In this document: one piece after another, positions 1 through 8,116 of the stretch
Layout of the letters: the number at the start of each line of letters is the position of its first letter
Numbering within the stretch: position 1 is the first letter of the stretch
From: Ruminimicrobiellum sp045223915
GTDB taxonomy: Bacteria; Elusimicrobiota; Endomicrobiia; Endomicrobiales; Endomicrobiaceae
NCBI GenBank assembly: GCA_045223915.1
Contig: JBGUZU010000015.1
Span: forward strand, 62,001 to 126,000
DNA: 64,000 bases
Direction: 5' to 3'
Notes under the pieces: generated by a model
What the model was told of the DNA's origin: nothing
What the model saw: the letters and a program-made list of their open reading frames with translations, nothing else
The model's database searches: none
Made by a program: the position numbers and the translations under genes

Positions 1-1
1 C

Positions 2-628
2 ATAACCGCAACAGATATTACCGTTGTTAACGGTAACACGGAATACAATGTTATTTACAAAGGTAAAAAACTCGGCAAAATATTGTTGAAAGTTCCGGGT
101 GAACACAATGTGTTAAATTCGTTGGCGGCAATAGGTATAGGATTACAATTTGATATACCGTTTGTAACAATAAAAGACGCTCTTTTTAAGTTTGGCGGTG
201 TAGGCAGAAGACTTGAAGTTAAAGGTGAAAAAAACGGTATAACGGTTATCGATGATTACGGTCATCATCCAACGGAAATAAATGCTACACTTTCGGCTTT
301 AAAACATAACTATCCTCACAAAAGGTTAGTTACAATATTTCAACCGCACAGATACACAAGAACACAAAATTTATATAAGGAATTCGGGAAGGCACTAAAA
401 AAAGCAGATGTCGTGTATATAATGGATATTTATGCCGCAAGCGAAAAACCTATCAAAGGTGTAACCGCGGATTTGATTGTAACGGCTGCAAAACAAAATA
501 AGTGTAATGTACAAAAATTTACTGATATAAAATCTATAGCACAAACATTAAAAGAAAACGATATTTTATTAACGCTCGGTGCAGGCAACGTTTGGCAACA
601 GGGTGAAGAATTGCTAAAAATAATGTAA
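2..628 (+). CDS. murC: UDP-N-acetylmuramate--L-alanine ligase, C-terminal part
   Basis: Cytoplasmic Mur ligase that adds L-alanine to UDP-MurNAc, the first peptide step of peptidoglycan synthesis. The reading frame is open from the window edge, so the start and the ATP-binding domain lie outside. Seen: the end of the central domain (PGEHNVLNSLAAIGIGL) and the C-terminal Mur ligase domain with DDYGHHPTEI and a basic FQPHRYTR segment, all characteristic of MurC rather than MurD/E/F. The first TTG inside the fragment is not a start because homology continues upstream of it. It heads a dcw cluster, although a secreted-protein gene and a terminator separate it from murB. Confidence 0.95.
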   Translation: MTATDITVVNGNTEYNVIYKGKKLGKILLKVPGEHNVLNSLAAIGIGLQFDIPFVTIKDALFKFGGVGRRLEVKGEKNGITVIDDYGHHPTEINATLSALKHNYPHKRLVTIFQPHRYTRTQNLYKEFGKALKKADVVYIMDIYAASEKPIKGVTADLIVTAAKQNKCNVQKFTDIKSIAQTLKENDILLTLGAGNVWQQGEELLKIM

Positions 629-637
629 AAAGTCTTA

Positions 638-666
638 TTGATAAGATTGCTTAAAAAAATTATTAT
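638..666 (+). promoter_or_regulatory. Candidate sigma70-type promoter for the secreted-protein gene
   Basis: TTGATA, a 17-base spacer, then TATTAT. The predicted transcript start is near 673, about 27 bases before the ATG at 700. It lies just after murC and would make the next gene independent of the mur operon. Confidence 0.45.
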
Positions 667-699
667 TAAATTAATATTATTATCATTCGGGAGAAAAAA

Positions 700-1395
700 A
701 TGTTAAAAAAATTTGTTATTAGTGTTGTTGCAGTTTTGTTTATGACACCAATGGTTTTTGCACAAAATGGTCTTGTAACAAAAGATGCATCCGGAGCATA
801 TGTTTATGAGACAACGATAGGTTCACTTGTTGACCAAAGAGTATATGAAGAAATTAAACTTATAAACAATTCTTCAATTGTTTTGGCACATGTAACTTGT
901 ACTATTACAATAAACGGAAGAAACCACGACATGAGACCTATGCCGGTATTAAAACTCGGAGACTCGGAAGGATTTGACGGTTATTTTGAAGATGATATGA
1001 ACAGAGAGTTTCCAAAATATTTCGGAAGAGATGGAAAATTTTCAAGAAAGAATAATAATGTAGTGAGATTTACTTTCAATTTTAGAGGACATAATGATGA
1101 TGTAGAAATAACAGATGTTTATTTCGGTGAAGAAGATTTGTGTTTTGTAGTTACGGATTCGTCTTATTCTACAGAAAACGATTATCCTGCGGTGGAACCT
1201 GCCCCTGCACCACAACCGATACCTACACCGAAACCTGTACCTGTAAAGAAAGAAATAAAAAATGTTCCTCCTAAAGCACAACCTCAGCAACAAGTTCAAT
1301 CTCAACCTGCATCAAACAACAATGGCGATAGTATTGTAGTTATAGACGGGAAAAATTATTTGCTTCATGAAGGTAAAGCTTATCCGATACAATAA
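700..1395 (+). CDS. Secreted protein of unknown function with proline/glutamine-rich tail
   Basis: Not recognised as a named family. The N-terminus is a clear Sec signal peptide (basic MLKK, hydrophobic stretch, cleavage likely after VFA at about residue 21). Residues about 22-155 look like a compact beta-rich domain. Residues about 160-205 are Pro/Gln-rich and low in complexity (PAPAPQPIPTPKPVPV), followed by a short end with VVIDGKNYLLHEGKAY. The likely location is periplasm or outer surface. A GGGAG ribosome site precedes the ATG. The gene has its own promoter and terminator and interrupts the murC-murB order, so a wall-linked role is possible but is only an inference from position. Confidence 0.8.
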   Translation: MLKKFVISVVAVLFMTPMVFAQNGLVTKDASGAYVYETTIGSLVDQRVYEEIKLINNSSIVLAHVTCTITINGRNHDMRPMPVLKLGDSEGFDGYFEDDMNREFPKYFGRDGKFSRKNNNVVRFTFNFRGHNDDVEITDVYFGEEDLCFVVTDSSYSTENDYPAVEPAPAPQPIPTPKPVPVKKEIKNVPPKAQPQQQVQSQPASNNNGDSIVVIDGKNYLLHEGKAYPIQ

Positions 1396-1410
1396 TTCAA
1401 TAAAGATTCC

Positions 1411-1448
1411 AAAAGCACACTTAGTTTAATAACAAGTGTGCTTTTTTT
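1411..1448 (+). terminator. Intrinsic terminator after the secreted-protein gene
   Basis: Perfect 12-bp stem (AAAAGCACACTT with AAGTGTGCTTTT), 11-base loop, followed by a run of T. It isolates the secreted-protein gene from murB. Confidence 0.9.
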
Positions 1449-1515
1449 CTTTTTATTAAGTACTAAAAAATGGTAAAATATAAAATCATAAATTCTTAAA
1501 TTTCGGAGTCCGATT

Positions 1516-2409
1516 ATTAAAAACAATTTAGAAGAATTTTTATCTTCAATAAAATGCAATTATAAATGCAATGAATCATTAGCAAAACATACTACATTGT
1601 ATATAGGTGGTAATGCTGACTATTTCGTTGAAGTTGCAACTGAAGATCAGTTGGTGTCGCTATTAAAATTTATAAAAGAAAACAACGTAAAATTTTTTGT
1701 TATAGGCGGCGGTTCGAATATATTGTTTAGTGATGAAGGTTTTAGAGGTATTGTAATAAAACTTTCGGGTGATTTTTGCAAATATGAAATAGACAAAAAT
1801 ATGGTTGCTTGCGGCGGTGCTATAAGTTTAGCTTATTTGGCCGAACAAACGGCGGAGCAAGGTTTAAGCGGTTTGGAATATCTTTCCTGTATTCCGGGAA
1901 CGGTCGGTGGTGCCGTATTTGGAAACGCCGGTGTAAAAAAATGTTCGGTATCAGATATTGTTGATAAAATAGAAATCATTGATTATTCAGGAAATAAGAG
2001 AATTTTAACCAAAAAAGATATAAATTTTGAGTATAGAAAAAGTAACTTAAAAGACTGTATTATAACCAAGATATTTTTTGTCTTGAAAAATGCTGATAAA
2101 AATGATATTTTAAAGACGATTTCACAAGAGCGAAAAAGAAGAATAATTTCGCAACCAATCGGCACTAAAAATGCGGGATGTACATTTAAGAACCCCGAAA
2201 GTGATAGTGCAGGACGAATAATAGACTCTCTAAATCTTAAAAATTATAGTGTCGGCGGTATAAGAATATCCGATGTGCATGCAAATTTCTTTGTTAATGA
2301 AAACAATGGAAATGCACAAGATATGATAGAGTTAATTGAGTTTGTAAAAGATGCGGTCTACAAGAAATATAATATAAAACTTGAAACGGAAATAAAGATA
2401 ATAAAATGA
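1516..2409 (+). CDS. murB: UDP-N-acetylenolpyruvoylglucosamine reductase, probable ATT start
   Basis: FAD-dependent reductase that makes UDP-MurNAc from UDP-GlcNAc-enolpyruvate in the cytoplasm. Family marks: YIGGNADYFVEV near the N-terminus, FFVIGGGSNILFSDEGF (FAD pyrophosphate binding), CIPGTVGGAVFGNAG, GCTFKNPESDSAGRIID with the active-site region, and C-terminal VHANFFVN. A TTG at 1597 would delete the conserved N-terminal segment NESLAKHTT. The frame is open back to a stop at 1489 and contains no ATG, GTG or TTG before 1597. A GGAG at 1505-1508 sits just before ATT codons at 1513 and 1516. I chose 1516 (spacing 7, 297 residues). The gene overlaps ddl by ATGA. A base error turning ATG into ATT cannot be excluded. 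Confidence 0.88.
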   Translation: MKNNLEEFLSSIKCNYKCNESLAKHTTLYIGGNADYFVEVATEDQLVSLLKFIKENNVKFFVIGGGSNILFSDEGFRGIVIKLSGDFCKYEIDKNMVACGGAISLAYLAEQTAEQGLSGLEYLSCIPGTVGGAVFGNAGVKKCSVSDIVDKIEIIDYSGNKRILTKKDINFEYRKSNLKDCIITKIFFVLKNADKNDILKTISQERKRRIISQPIGTKNAGCTFKNPESDSAGRIIDSLNLKNYSVGGIRISDVHANFFVNENNGNAQDMIELIEFVKDAVYKKYNIKLETEIKIIK

Positions 2410-3305
2410 TGAATTTAAAAAAGAAAAAAATAGGTGTGTTGTGCGGCGGAACATCGTCGGAAAGAGAAATCTCTTTAATGTCGGGAAAAGCTGTTTATAA
2501 TGCAATAAAAAAGTTAGGCTTAAAAGTCGTATTGATAGATGTAAACAAAAATGTGGCTCAGAAGTTAGTAAAAGAAAAAATAGATTTGGCATATATAACT
2601 TTGCACGGAACACCGGGTGAAGACGGAACAATTCAAGGTATGCTTGAAATTATGGGTATTCCTTATACCGGTTGCGGAGTATTTTCAAGTGCCGCGACAA
2701 TAGATAAAATAATATCAAAAAAAATGTTCGAAGCTGCAAAAATTCCAACGGCAAAATGGACGATAATAGAGAAATTAAAAACGTTCGAAGAAATAGCATA
2801 TCCTGTAGTAGTAAAACCGGCATCACAAGGTTCTGCAATAGGAATATCGATAGTAAAAAATAAAAAAGAATTTGAAAAAGCCGTAAAACTTGCATTTTCT
2901 TACGAAGATAGAATATTGGTGGAAAAATATATTAAAGGCGTTGAAGTTACCGCAGGTGTATTAAACGGTAATCCGTTACCTGTTGTAGAAATTGTACCTA
3001 AAGGTAAATTTTACGATTTTAAATCTAAGTATACCGTAGGACAATCTACACACATTATTCCTGCAAGATTGCCGGAAAAAGTGTTGAAACAAATACAGAA
3101 TATCGCACTCAAAGTTTATGATGAATTCAGATGTAACGGAACATGCAGAGTTGATATGATAGTAGACAAAAATAACGATATATATGTTTTGGAAGTAAAT
3201 ACTCTTCCTGGTATGACAAAAACATCGTTATTTCCGGATGCCGCAAAACATATGGGCTTAAGTTTTGAAGATTTGGTATTGGAAATTTTAAAGTCGGCAA
3301 AATAA
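2406..3305 (+). CDS. ddl: D-alanine--D-alanine ligase
   Basis: ATP-grasp enzyme joining two D-alanines for the peptidoglycan stem peptide. Its 299 residues match the short DdlB type. Motifs: LCGGTSSEREISLMSGKAV at the N-terminus, LHGTPGEDGTIQGMLE, ATP-grasp segment VVKPASQGSAIGI, and the C-terminal EVNTLPGMTKTSLFP with Mg-binding residues. The ATG overlaps the murB stop (ATGA), so translation is probably coupled. ftsQ starts one base after the stop. Confidence 0.97.
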   Translation: MMNLKKKKIGVLCGGTSSEREISLMSGKAVYNAIKKLGLKVVLIDVNKNVAQKLVKEKIDLAYITLHGTPGEDGTIQGMLEIMGIPYTGCGVFSSAATIDKIISKKMFEAAKIPTAKWTIIEKLKTFEEIAYPVVVKPASQGSAIGISIVKNKKEFEKAVKLAFSYEDRILVEKYIKGVEVTAGVLNGNPLPVVEIVPKGKFYDFKSKYTVGQSTHIIPARLPEKVLKQIQNIALKVYDEFRCNGTCRVDMIVDKNNDIYVLEVNTLPGMTKTSLFPDAAKHMGLSFEDLVLEILKSAK

Positions 3306-3306
3306 A

Positions 3307-4227
3307 ATGGTAAATATAGTTAAAGACGATAAAATATCAAAAAAGAAAAAGACGGTAAGAAAAACCGCCAAAAGAAAAGCTAAAACCAGTCATACAAGAA
3401 ATATAGATATGGCTATTTCTTATGGAAGTATCAACATAAGAAACAGAGGCGGTAAAAAAAGATCATACGGAAAAATTTTCCGTATGTTATTTATGCTGAT
3501 TTTCATTAGCACTCTGGCTTTTTCGTGTGTGTATGCATATAATCATTTAATGGGATATTTATGTTCGTTGGAAAACTTTTTTATTGAAAATATTGAAATT
3601 ACCGGTTGCGAAAATGTTACCGAATCTGAAATAAAAGAATTGATACCGTTTCAAAAAGGAGACAGCTCTTTTGCGGTAAGGTTAGGACAAGCGGAAAAAG
3701 ATTTAAAAGAATTTAAAGCCGAACTTAAAGATATTTCAATGCATAGAACCGATTGGGGAAGAAAAATAATTGTTTCCGTAAAAGAAAGATCACCGGAAGT
3801 TTTTATTGATGTAAACGATAAAAGATTCGGACTTGATTTTGACGATAAACCGTTTAATTTAAGAGGAAATATGTCCTCAATGCATATTCCGACGTTGGTA
3901 TTTAATAACGATGAAGAAAGAAAAGATTTACTTTCTTTTTATCACAAAATAAAATCTCAAATAAAGAATGTTGTTCCGGGTATTACCGAAATAAAATACG
4001 GTGAAGTTGAAGATATTATTTTGACGGTGGACGAAAAGACAGACATTTATTGGGGGTCGCCAAAAGAGAAAAATTCCGATGATAAAATTTCAAAACTTAA
4101 ACAAGTATTGGATTTTTTGGCAACTACGGATAAAAATATAGACAGTGTAGATTTAAGTTTTCTTGATATGAACAAAAATAAAGTTTTAGTAAAATATTCG
4201 GTTGTTGACGAAGCAAGTAAGGTATAA
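3307..4227 (+). CDS. ftsQ: Cell division protein FtsQ/DivIB
   Basis: Bitopic divisome protein linking cytoplasmic FtsZ/FtsA to the periplasmic septal machinery. Layout: a Lys/Arg-rich cytoplasmic tail (about 1-58, several KKKKT-type runs), one transmembrane helix (about 59-80), then a POTRA domain beginning FFIENIEITGCENVTESEIKELIPF-like (key residues around 95-115) and an FtsQ beta domain. Sequence conservation in this family is low; the assignment rests on topology, the POTRA signature and position between ddl and ftsA. The basic tail is longer than usual. Confidence 0.88.
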   Translation: MVNIVKDDKISKKKKTVRKTAKRKAKTSHTRNIDMAISYGSINIRNRGGKKRSYGKIFRMLFMLIFISTLAFSCVYAYNHLMGYLCSLENFFIENIEITGCENVTESEIKELIPFQKGDSSFAVRLGQAEKDLKEFKAELKDISMHRTDWGRKIIVSVKERSPEVFIDVNDKRFGLDFDDKPFNLRGNMSSMHIPTLVFNNDEERKDLLSFYHKIKSQIKNVVPGITEIKYGEVEDIILTVDEKTDIYWGSPKEKNSDDKISKLKQVLDFLATTDKNIDSVDLSFLDMNKNKVLVKYSVVDEASKV

Positions 4228-4242
4228 CACAGGAGTACAAAT

Positions 4243-5478
4243 ATGGAAAAATTAGATGCTATTATAAGTTTGGATTTAGGTACAACCGCTATCCATGGAG
4301 TAATTGCAAAGATAAACTCGGAAAATAAAATAGAAATCTTGTCGGCAGACACTTTTACTTCCGACGGAGTAAAAAGTGGAGTTATTTCCGATATCGGTGC
4401 CGCGGAGTTTACGGTTAAGAAGTTTTTATCAAAGGCCGAAGAAGAATTTAATGTAGAAAATATAGATATGTTGTGTGCCGTAAGGGGAGCATTAATAGAA
4501 GTAAATAATGCAAATACAAGAATGAAAATAGACGAAGAAGACGGTGGTATAGTTACCGATCAAACGATTGCCGAACTTACGGAAAGATTGGAAGAAGGGC
4601 ACAAAATTCCCGATACAAAAGAAATAATTGAAATAATTCCTCAACAATACAAAATAGATGAACAAATAGTTGCAAATCCTATAAGAATGAGCGGCAAACA
4701 TTTGGAATTGACTGCACTTGTAATATCCGGAACAAAAAGCAATATGTCTAATATTAAACAAGCTACCGGAGGACACAAATTAAGATACGGATATAGTTCT
4801 ATTTCCGATACTTTAGTATCTAACGATGATAAAGATTTAGGCTGTATATTAGTTGATATAGGTGGTATGACAACCGGTATAGTTGTTTATGCCGAAGGAA
4901 AATTAAAGTATTCTTTTGAGCTTCCTTTCGGTGCCGATTATATAACAAGAGATATTGCCGCAAAATTAAAAATAACAAAAAAAGAAGCTACAAAAATAAA
5001 AGAAACTTACGGTGTTATTTTAGAAGAGCTTATAACCGATAATACTGAATTTGAATATTCCGTTCCGGGAAACAAAACACAAAAATTTACTGTAAGAGAA
5101 TTGGTAGATATAATAAAACCTCAAGTTGAGACACAATTGGAACAAATAGAAAAAGCATTTAAGCAAAAAGGTATAGCTTTAAATGAGTTTGTAGGCGGTT
5201 TTATTCTCACCGGCGGAGGCTCGTTACTTAAAGGTATGCCGGAAGCTTTTTCGAAATATTTCGTTTCGGTAGCAAAATGTGCAAATTTTACCGACGAAGA
5301 TTTTGATTGTTACGATGATAAGATAATAAATTCACAAGTTTATACTACGGCTCTTGCCATACTTAAAAACAGTTTTAAAAATTTAAGTTCTTCAATGATG
5401 TCCGAAGGTGTTAGTCGCAGACAAAAAAAACACGGATTTGCGGATACTCTTAAATCCTGGTTCAACAATTTCAAGTAA
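4243..5478 (+). CDS. ftsA: Cell division protein FtsA
   Basis: Actin-like ATPase that tethers FtsZ to the membrane. N-terminal phosphate-binding loop ISLDLGTTAIHGVIA, inserted 1C-type domain, second phosphate segment LVDIGGMTTGIVVY, adenosine loop FILTGGGSLLKGMPE. The C-terminus ends in a linker and an amphipathic helix (GFADTLKSWFNNF) of the membrane-targeting type. The length of 411 residues is normal. An AGGAG site lies 7 bases before the ATG. ftsZ follows after 19 bases. Confidence 0.97.
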   Translation: MEKLDAIISLDLGTTAIHGVIAKINSENKIEILSADTFTSDGVKSGVISDIGAAEFTVKKFLSKAEEEFNVENIDMLCAVRGALIEVNNANTRMKIDEEDGGIVTDQTIAELTERLEEGHKIPDTKEIIEIIPQQYKIDEQIVANPIRMSGKHLELTALVISGTKSNMSNIKQATGGHKLRYGYSSISDTLVSNDDKDLGCILVDIGGMTTGIVVYAEGKLKYSFELPFGADYITRDIAAKLKITKKEATKIKETYGVILEELITDNTEFEYSVPGNKTQKFTVRELVDIIKPQVETQLEQIEKAFKQKGIALNEFVGGFILTGGGSLLKGMPEAFSKYFVSVAKCANFTDEDFDCYDDKIINSQVYTTALAILKNSFKNLSSSMMSEGVSRRQKKHGFADTLKSWFNNFK

Positions 5479-5497
5479 AATTTAACGGAGTTTATAT

Positions 5498-6652
5498 ATG
5501 GAAAATTTGGAAATAAGGTTTCCCGGTAATAATGAAACCGCTAAAAATAATACAAATGTTGTTGCAAGTCGTGCAAATATAAAAATTATAGGTGTGGGCG
5601 GAGCAGGAACAAATGCTATCACCAGAATGGTAACCGCAAACATTTCCGGTGTTCAGCTTTATGCCGTAAATACCGATAACGATAGTTTAAGAAAATCTGC
5701 CGCGGAAAATAGAATTTCCATAGGAACAGGTTTAGGTGTCGGAGGAGATCCCGTAAAAGGTGAGATGTATGCGGAAGAATCAATAGACAAATTCAGAGAT
5801 ATGTTGCAAGGTGCCGATATGGTATTCATTACTACCGGTATGGGCGGCGGAACAGGAACGGGCGCAGCGCCTGTTATTGCAAGAGTTGCAAGAGAACTGG
5901 ATGCGGAATTGCAGAAAATGGGAAAAAGAGGAATTTTAATAATAGGTGTTGTTACAAAACCGTTTTCTGCCGAAGGCTCCGAAAGAGTGGAAAATGCAAA
6001 AAAAGGTATAGCGGAGTTAAGAGAATATACCGATGCATTGATAGTTATTCCTAACGACAGAATTTTTTCTTTGATAGATGAAAAAACACATTATGAACAA
6101 GGTTTTGTTTTTATAGATGATGTTTTAAGAAGAGCAATAGAATCTATAACCGATACCATAACAAAAACGGGAACAGTAAATATAGATTTTGCCGATATCA
6201 ATAATATTTTAAAAGGTGCAGGAAATGCCATAATCGGTCTTGGTGACGGAAAAACACTTGAAGAAGCTTTTAATAATGCTATTACGAACAAATTTGTTGA
6301 AGGTGACGATATAAAAGAAGCAAACAGAATTTTAATAAACATTTCTTATTCAAAGGTAAGTGAAATTGCCGTAGGTGATATACATTTTGCTCAAGAATAT
6401 ATTCAAAAAGAATTTAAACATTATATATCATTAAAAATAGGTAATACCGAAAATAATGATCTTGATACAAAAATAAGAGTAGCAATAATTGCTTCGTTTA
6501 AAAAAGAAGAAGAAAAACAAAAAGCAAATAATGATTTATTTGAGGACGCGGAAGCTCAAAAAAAAGAAGAAGAAAAAGCTGCCGTTAAAGAAGATTCTAT
6601 CGATGTTTTCGGCAGACCGGCCTACGAAATACATAAACCCAGAAAATTATAA
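5498..6652 (+). CDS. ftsZ: Cell division protein FtsZ
   Basis: Tubulin-like GTPase forming the Z-ring. Visible: GVGGAGTNAITRM near residue 33, tubulin signature GGGTGTGAAPVIARVA near 125, T6/T7 region with NIDFADI, a Lys/Glu-rich linker (about 330-365) and a C-terminal peptide DVFGRPAYEIHKPRKL. This peptide matches the conserved tail that binds FtsA and ZipA-like partners. A good ribosome site (AACGGAG) precedes the ATG. The next gene begins 5 bases after the stop. Confidence 0.98.
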   Translation: MENLEIRFPGNNETAKNNTNVVASRANIKIIGVGGAGTNAITRMVTANISGVQLYAVNTDNDSLRKSAAENRISIGTGLGVGGDPVKGEMYAEESIDKFRDMLQGADMVFITTGMGGGTGTGAAPVIARVARELDAELQKMGKRGILIIGVVTKPFSAEGSERVENAKKGIAELREYTDALIVIPNDRIFSLIDEKTHYEQGFVFIDDVLRRAIESITDTITKTGTVNIDFADINNILKGAGNAIIGLGDGKTLEEAFNNAITNKFVEGDDIKEANRILINISYSKVSEIAVGDIHFAQEYIQKEFKHYISLKIGNTENNDLDTKIRVAIIASFKKEEEKQKANNDLFEDAEAQKKEEEKAAVKEDSIDVFGRPAYEIHKPRKL

Positions 6653-6657
6653 AGGTT

Positions 6658-7323
6658 ATGCAAAAAGATAATATCGTAACTATCGAAAAAAACTTTGACA
6701 CTTTTCATTTAACCACAACAAGATATTGCGGTAACATGAAAGATATAAATGAAAGGAAATCTTTTTGTAATTTATTCGGTATAGATTCAACAAAAATAGT
6801 TTTTGCAAATCAGGTTCACGGAACCATGGTGAAAAAAGTTTCATCTGCCGATTGCGGAACTTTTATTGCCGATTGTGACGGTTTAATAACAGATGATAAA
6901 AATATATTTTTATGTATATTTACTGCCGATTGTATGCCTGTATTTTTAGCCTCAAGAGATTATTCCGTGGTTGCTATGGTTCATGCCGGTTGGAGAGGGC
7001 TTGCAGGTGGTATTATTGAAAGTGCAGCAATAAGATTTTTAGAAGATTTCGGTATAAGCACGCAAGATATTTTTGCTTATATCGGTCCGCACATAGGACA
7101 ATGTTGTTATCAAGTAGGAGATGAACTGAAAAAAGCTTTTAACAGGCCCGATGATGAAGAATATTTCTCTTTGGCAAAAGAAGCTCAAAGACAAACGGAA
7201 AAGCTTGGTATAAAAAAAATATATATTAATTCTCATTGTACATGCCATGAATATGAAATGTTTTATTCGTATAGAAGAGAACCTACAGACAAAAGAATGA
7301 TGTCATTAATTAAATGTAAATAA
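6658..7323 (+). CDS. pgeF: YfiH/PgeF-family (laccase-domain) protein, probable peptidoglycan editing factor
   Basis: Family marks: NQVHGTMV, DGLITDD, FTADCMPVFL, VHAGWRGLAGGI, IGPHIGQCCYQVGDE and C-terminal NSHCTCH. These carry the His/Cys metal ligands of the multicopper-polyphenol-oxidase-like fold. Known: members act as purine nucleoside phosphorylase/adenosine deaminase in vitro, and E. coli PgeF prevents misincorporation of L-Ser in UDP-MurNAc-peptides. Its place directly after ftsZ in a mur/fts operon fits the editing role (inference). The start is ATG 5 bases after the ftsZ stop, with AAAGG in front. It is the last gene of the operon. Confidence 0.9.
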   Translation: MQKDNIVTIEKNFDTFHLTTTRYCGNMKDINERKSFCNLFGIDSTKIVFANQVHGTMVKKVSSADCGTFIADCDGLITDDKNIFLCIFTADCMPVFLASRDYSVVAMVHAGWRGLAGGIIESAAIRFLEDFGISTQDIFAYIGPHIGQCCYQVGDELKKAFNRPDDEEYFSLAKEAQRQTEKLGIKKIYINSHCTCHEYEMFYSYRREPTDKRMMSLIKCK

Positions 7324-7331
7324 ATACACAA

Positions 7332-7370
7332 ATAAAAAAAAGCTTAAGACTATTCGTCTTAAGCTTTTCA
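7332..7370. terminator. Bidirectional terminator between pgeF and tRNA-Phe
   Basis: 11-bp perfect stem (AAGCTTAAGAC with GTCTTAAGCTT, 7340-7350 and 7356-7366), 5-base loop. On the minus strand it is followed by seven T, ending the tRNA transcript. On the plus strand it is followed by TTTTCAATATTTTT and closes the dcw operon. Confidence 0.88.
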
Positions 7371-7384
7371 ATATTTTTAAAAAA

Positions 7385-7457
7385 TGCTGAGGGGCAGAAT
7401 CGAACTGCCGACACAAGGTTTTTCAGACCTTTGCTCTACCGACTGAGCTACCTCAGC
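7385..7457 (-). tRNA. tRNA-Phe (GAA)
   Basis: Full cloverleaf on the minus strand, 73 nt. Acceptor stem GCTGAGG/CCTCAGC with discriminator A, D arm with AGCTCAGTCGGTAGAGC, anticodon loop CTGAAAA giving GAA, T loop TTCGATT. The CCA end is not encoded. It is probably transcribed separately from or ahead of the flanking genes and ends at the 7340-7366 hairpin. Confidence 0.97.
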
Positions 7458-7468
7458 ACTTTACTTCT

Positions 7469-7798
7469 TTATTCTTGTATAAGATCTTCCGATTTTTCTT
7501 CAACCGGAGCAACTTCTTCTTCAACTATCGGAGCTTGTTTTTTAAAAGCTCTGGAATATTTTGCTTTGCCTTTTTCCACAAATTCTGAAACTTTTGTTTT
7601 GCTTTCAGCAACAAATTTTTTACCTTTTTCTCTTAAATCTGTTCCTACTTCGCTGGCGTCTTCAACAAAATCTTCGGTAAATTTTTTCAAATGAGCTCTT
7701 GTTTCTTTTCCTGTTTTCGGAGCATACAATAAAGCTGCTGCCGCACCTACAACTGCACCTAATAAAAAAGCAAAAAGACCACTATCTCTGTTACTCAT
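7469..7798 (-). CDS. YtxH-domain membrane-associated protein
   Basis: 109 residues. N-terminal hydrophobic segment with the YtxH signature (FLLGAVVGAAAALLYAPKTGKETR) followed by a charged helical part rich in Lys/Glu and ending EEVAPVEEKSEDLIQE. In Bacillus the related ytxH lies next to ytxG (DUF948) and responds to general stress; here the same pair occurs. Strong AGGAGG ribosome site. It is likely an inner-membrane or envelope structural/stress protein; the exact role is unknown. Confidence 0.8.
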   Translation of the reverse strand: MSNRDSGLFAFLLGAVVGAAAALLYAPKTGKETRAHLKKFTEDFVEDASEVGTDLREKGKKFVAESKTKVSEFVEKGKAKYSRAFKKQAPIVEEEVAPVEEKSEDLIQE

Positions 7799-7808
7799 AA
7801 TATGCCTC

Positions 7809-8078
7809 CTACTTCTTTTTTCTAAAGATCATAGCTGTTGCTGCAGGTAAAACTGTTGCAACTATCTTAACCCAAGCTTTCGGGAAGAAACTTGCAACTT
7901 CTAAAACACCTTCCGAAACTTTATGAACAGAATCTAATTCGACATTAACTTTGTCTATAGTTTCTTCAAGTTTTTTTGTTGTTTTCGCAACTTGAATCAA
8001 AGTAAGTATAAGATAAATAATTGCAACTATAAGTGCTACTGTCAACAAAACTATACAAACCGTAATTATTTCGTTCAT
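7809..8078 (-). CDS. DUF948/YtxG-like small membrane protein
   Basis: 89 residues. One N-terminal transmembrane helix (about 4-27) followed by a coiled-coil segment (TKKLEETIDKVNVELDSVHKVSEGV) and a second hydrophobic stretch ending in a basic tail (FRKKK). The layout and the YtxH partner 10 bases downstream match DUF948. Transcribed upstream of the YtxH gene. Function unknown. Confidence 0.7.
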   Translation of the reverse strand: MNEIITVCIVLLTVALIVAIIYLILTLIQVAKTTKKLEETIDKVNVELDSVHKVSEGVLEVASFFPKAWVKIVATVLPAATAMIFRKKK

Positions 8079-8116
8079 ATCTTTTAAATTCTATCAAAAA
8101 AATATTTTTTTTTCAA

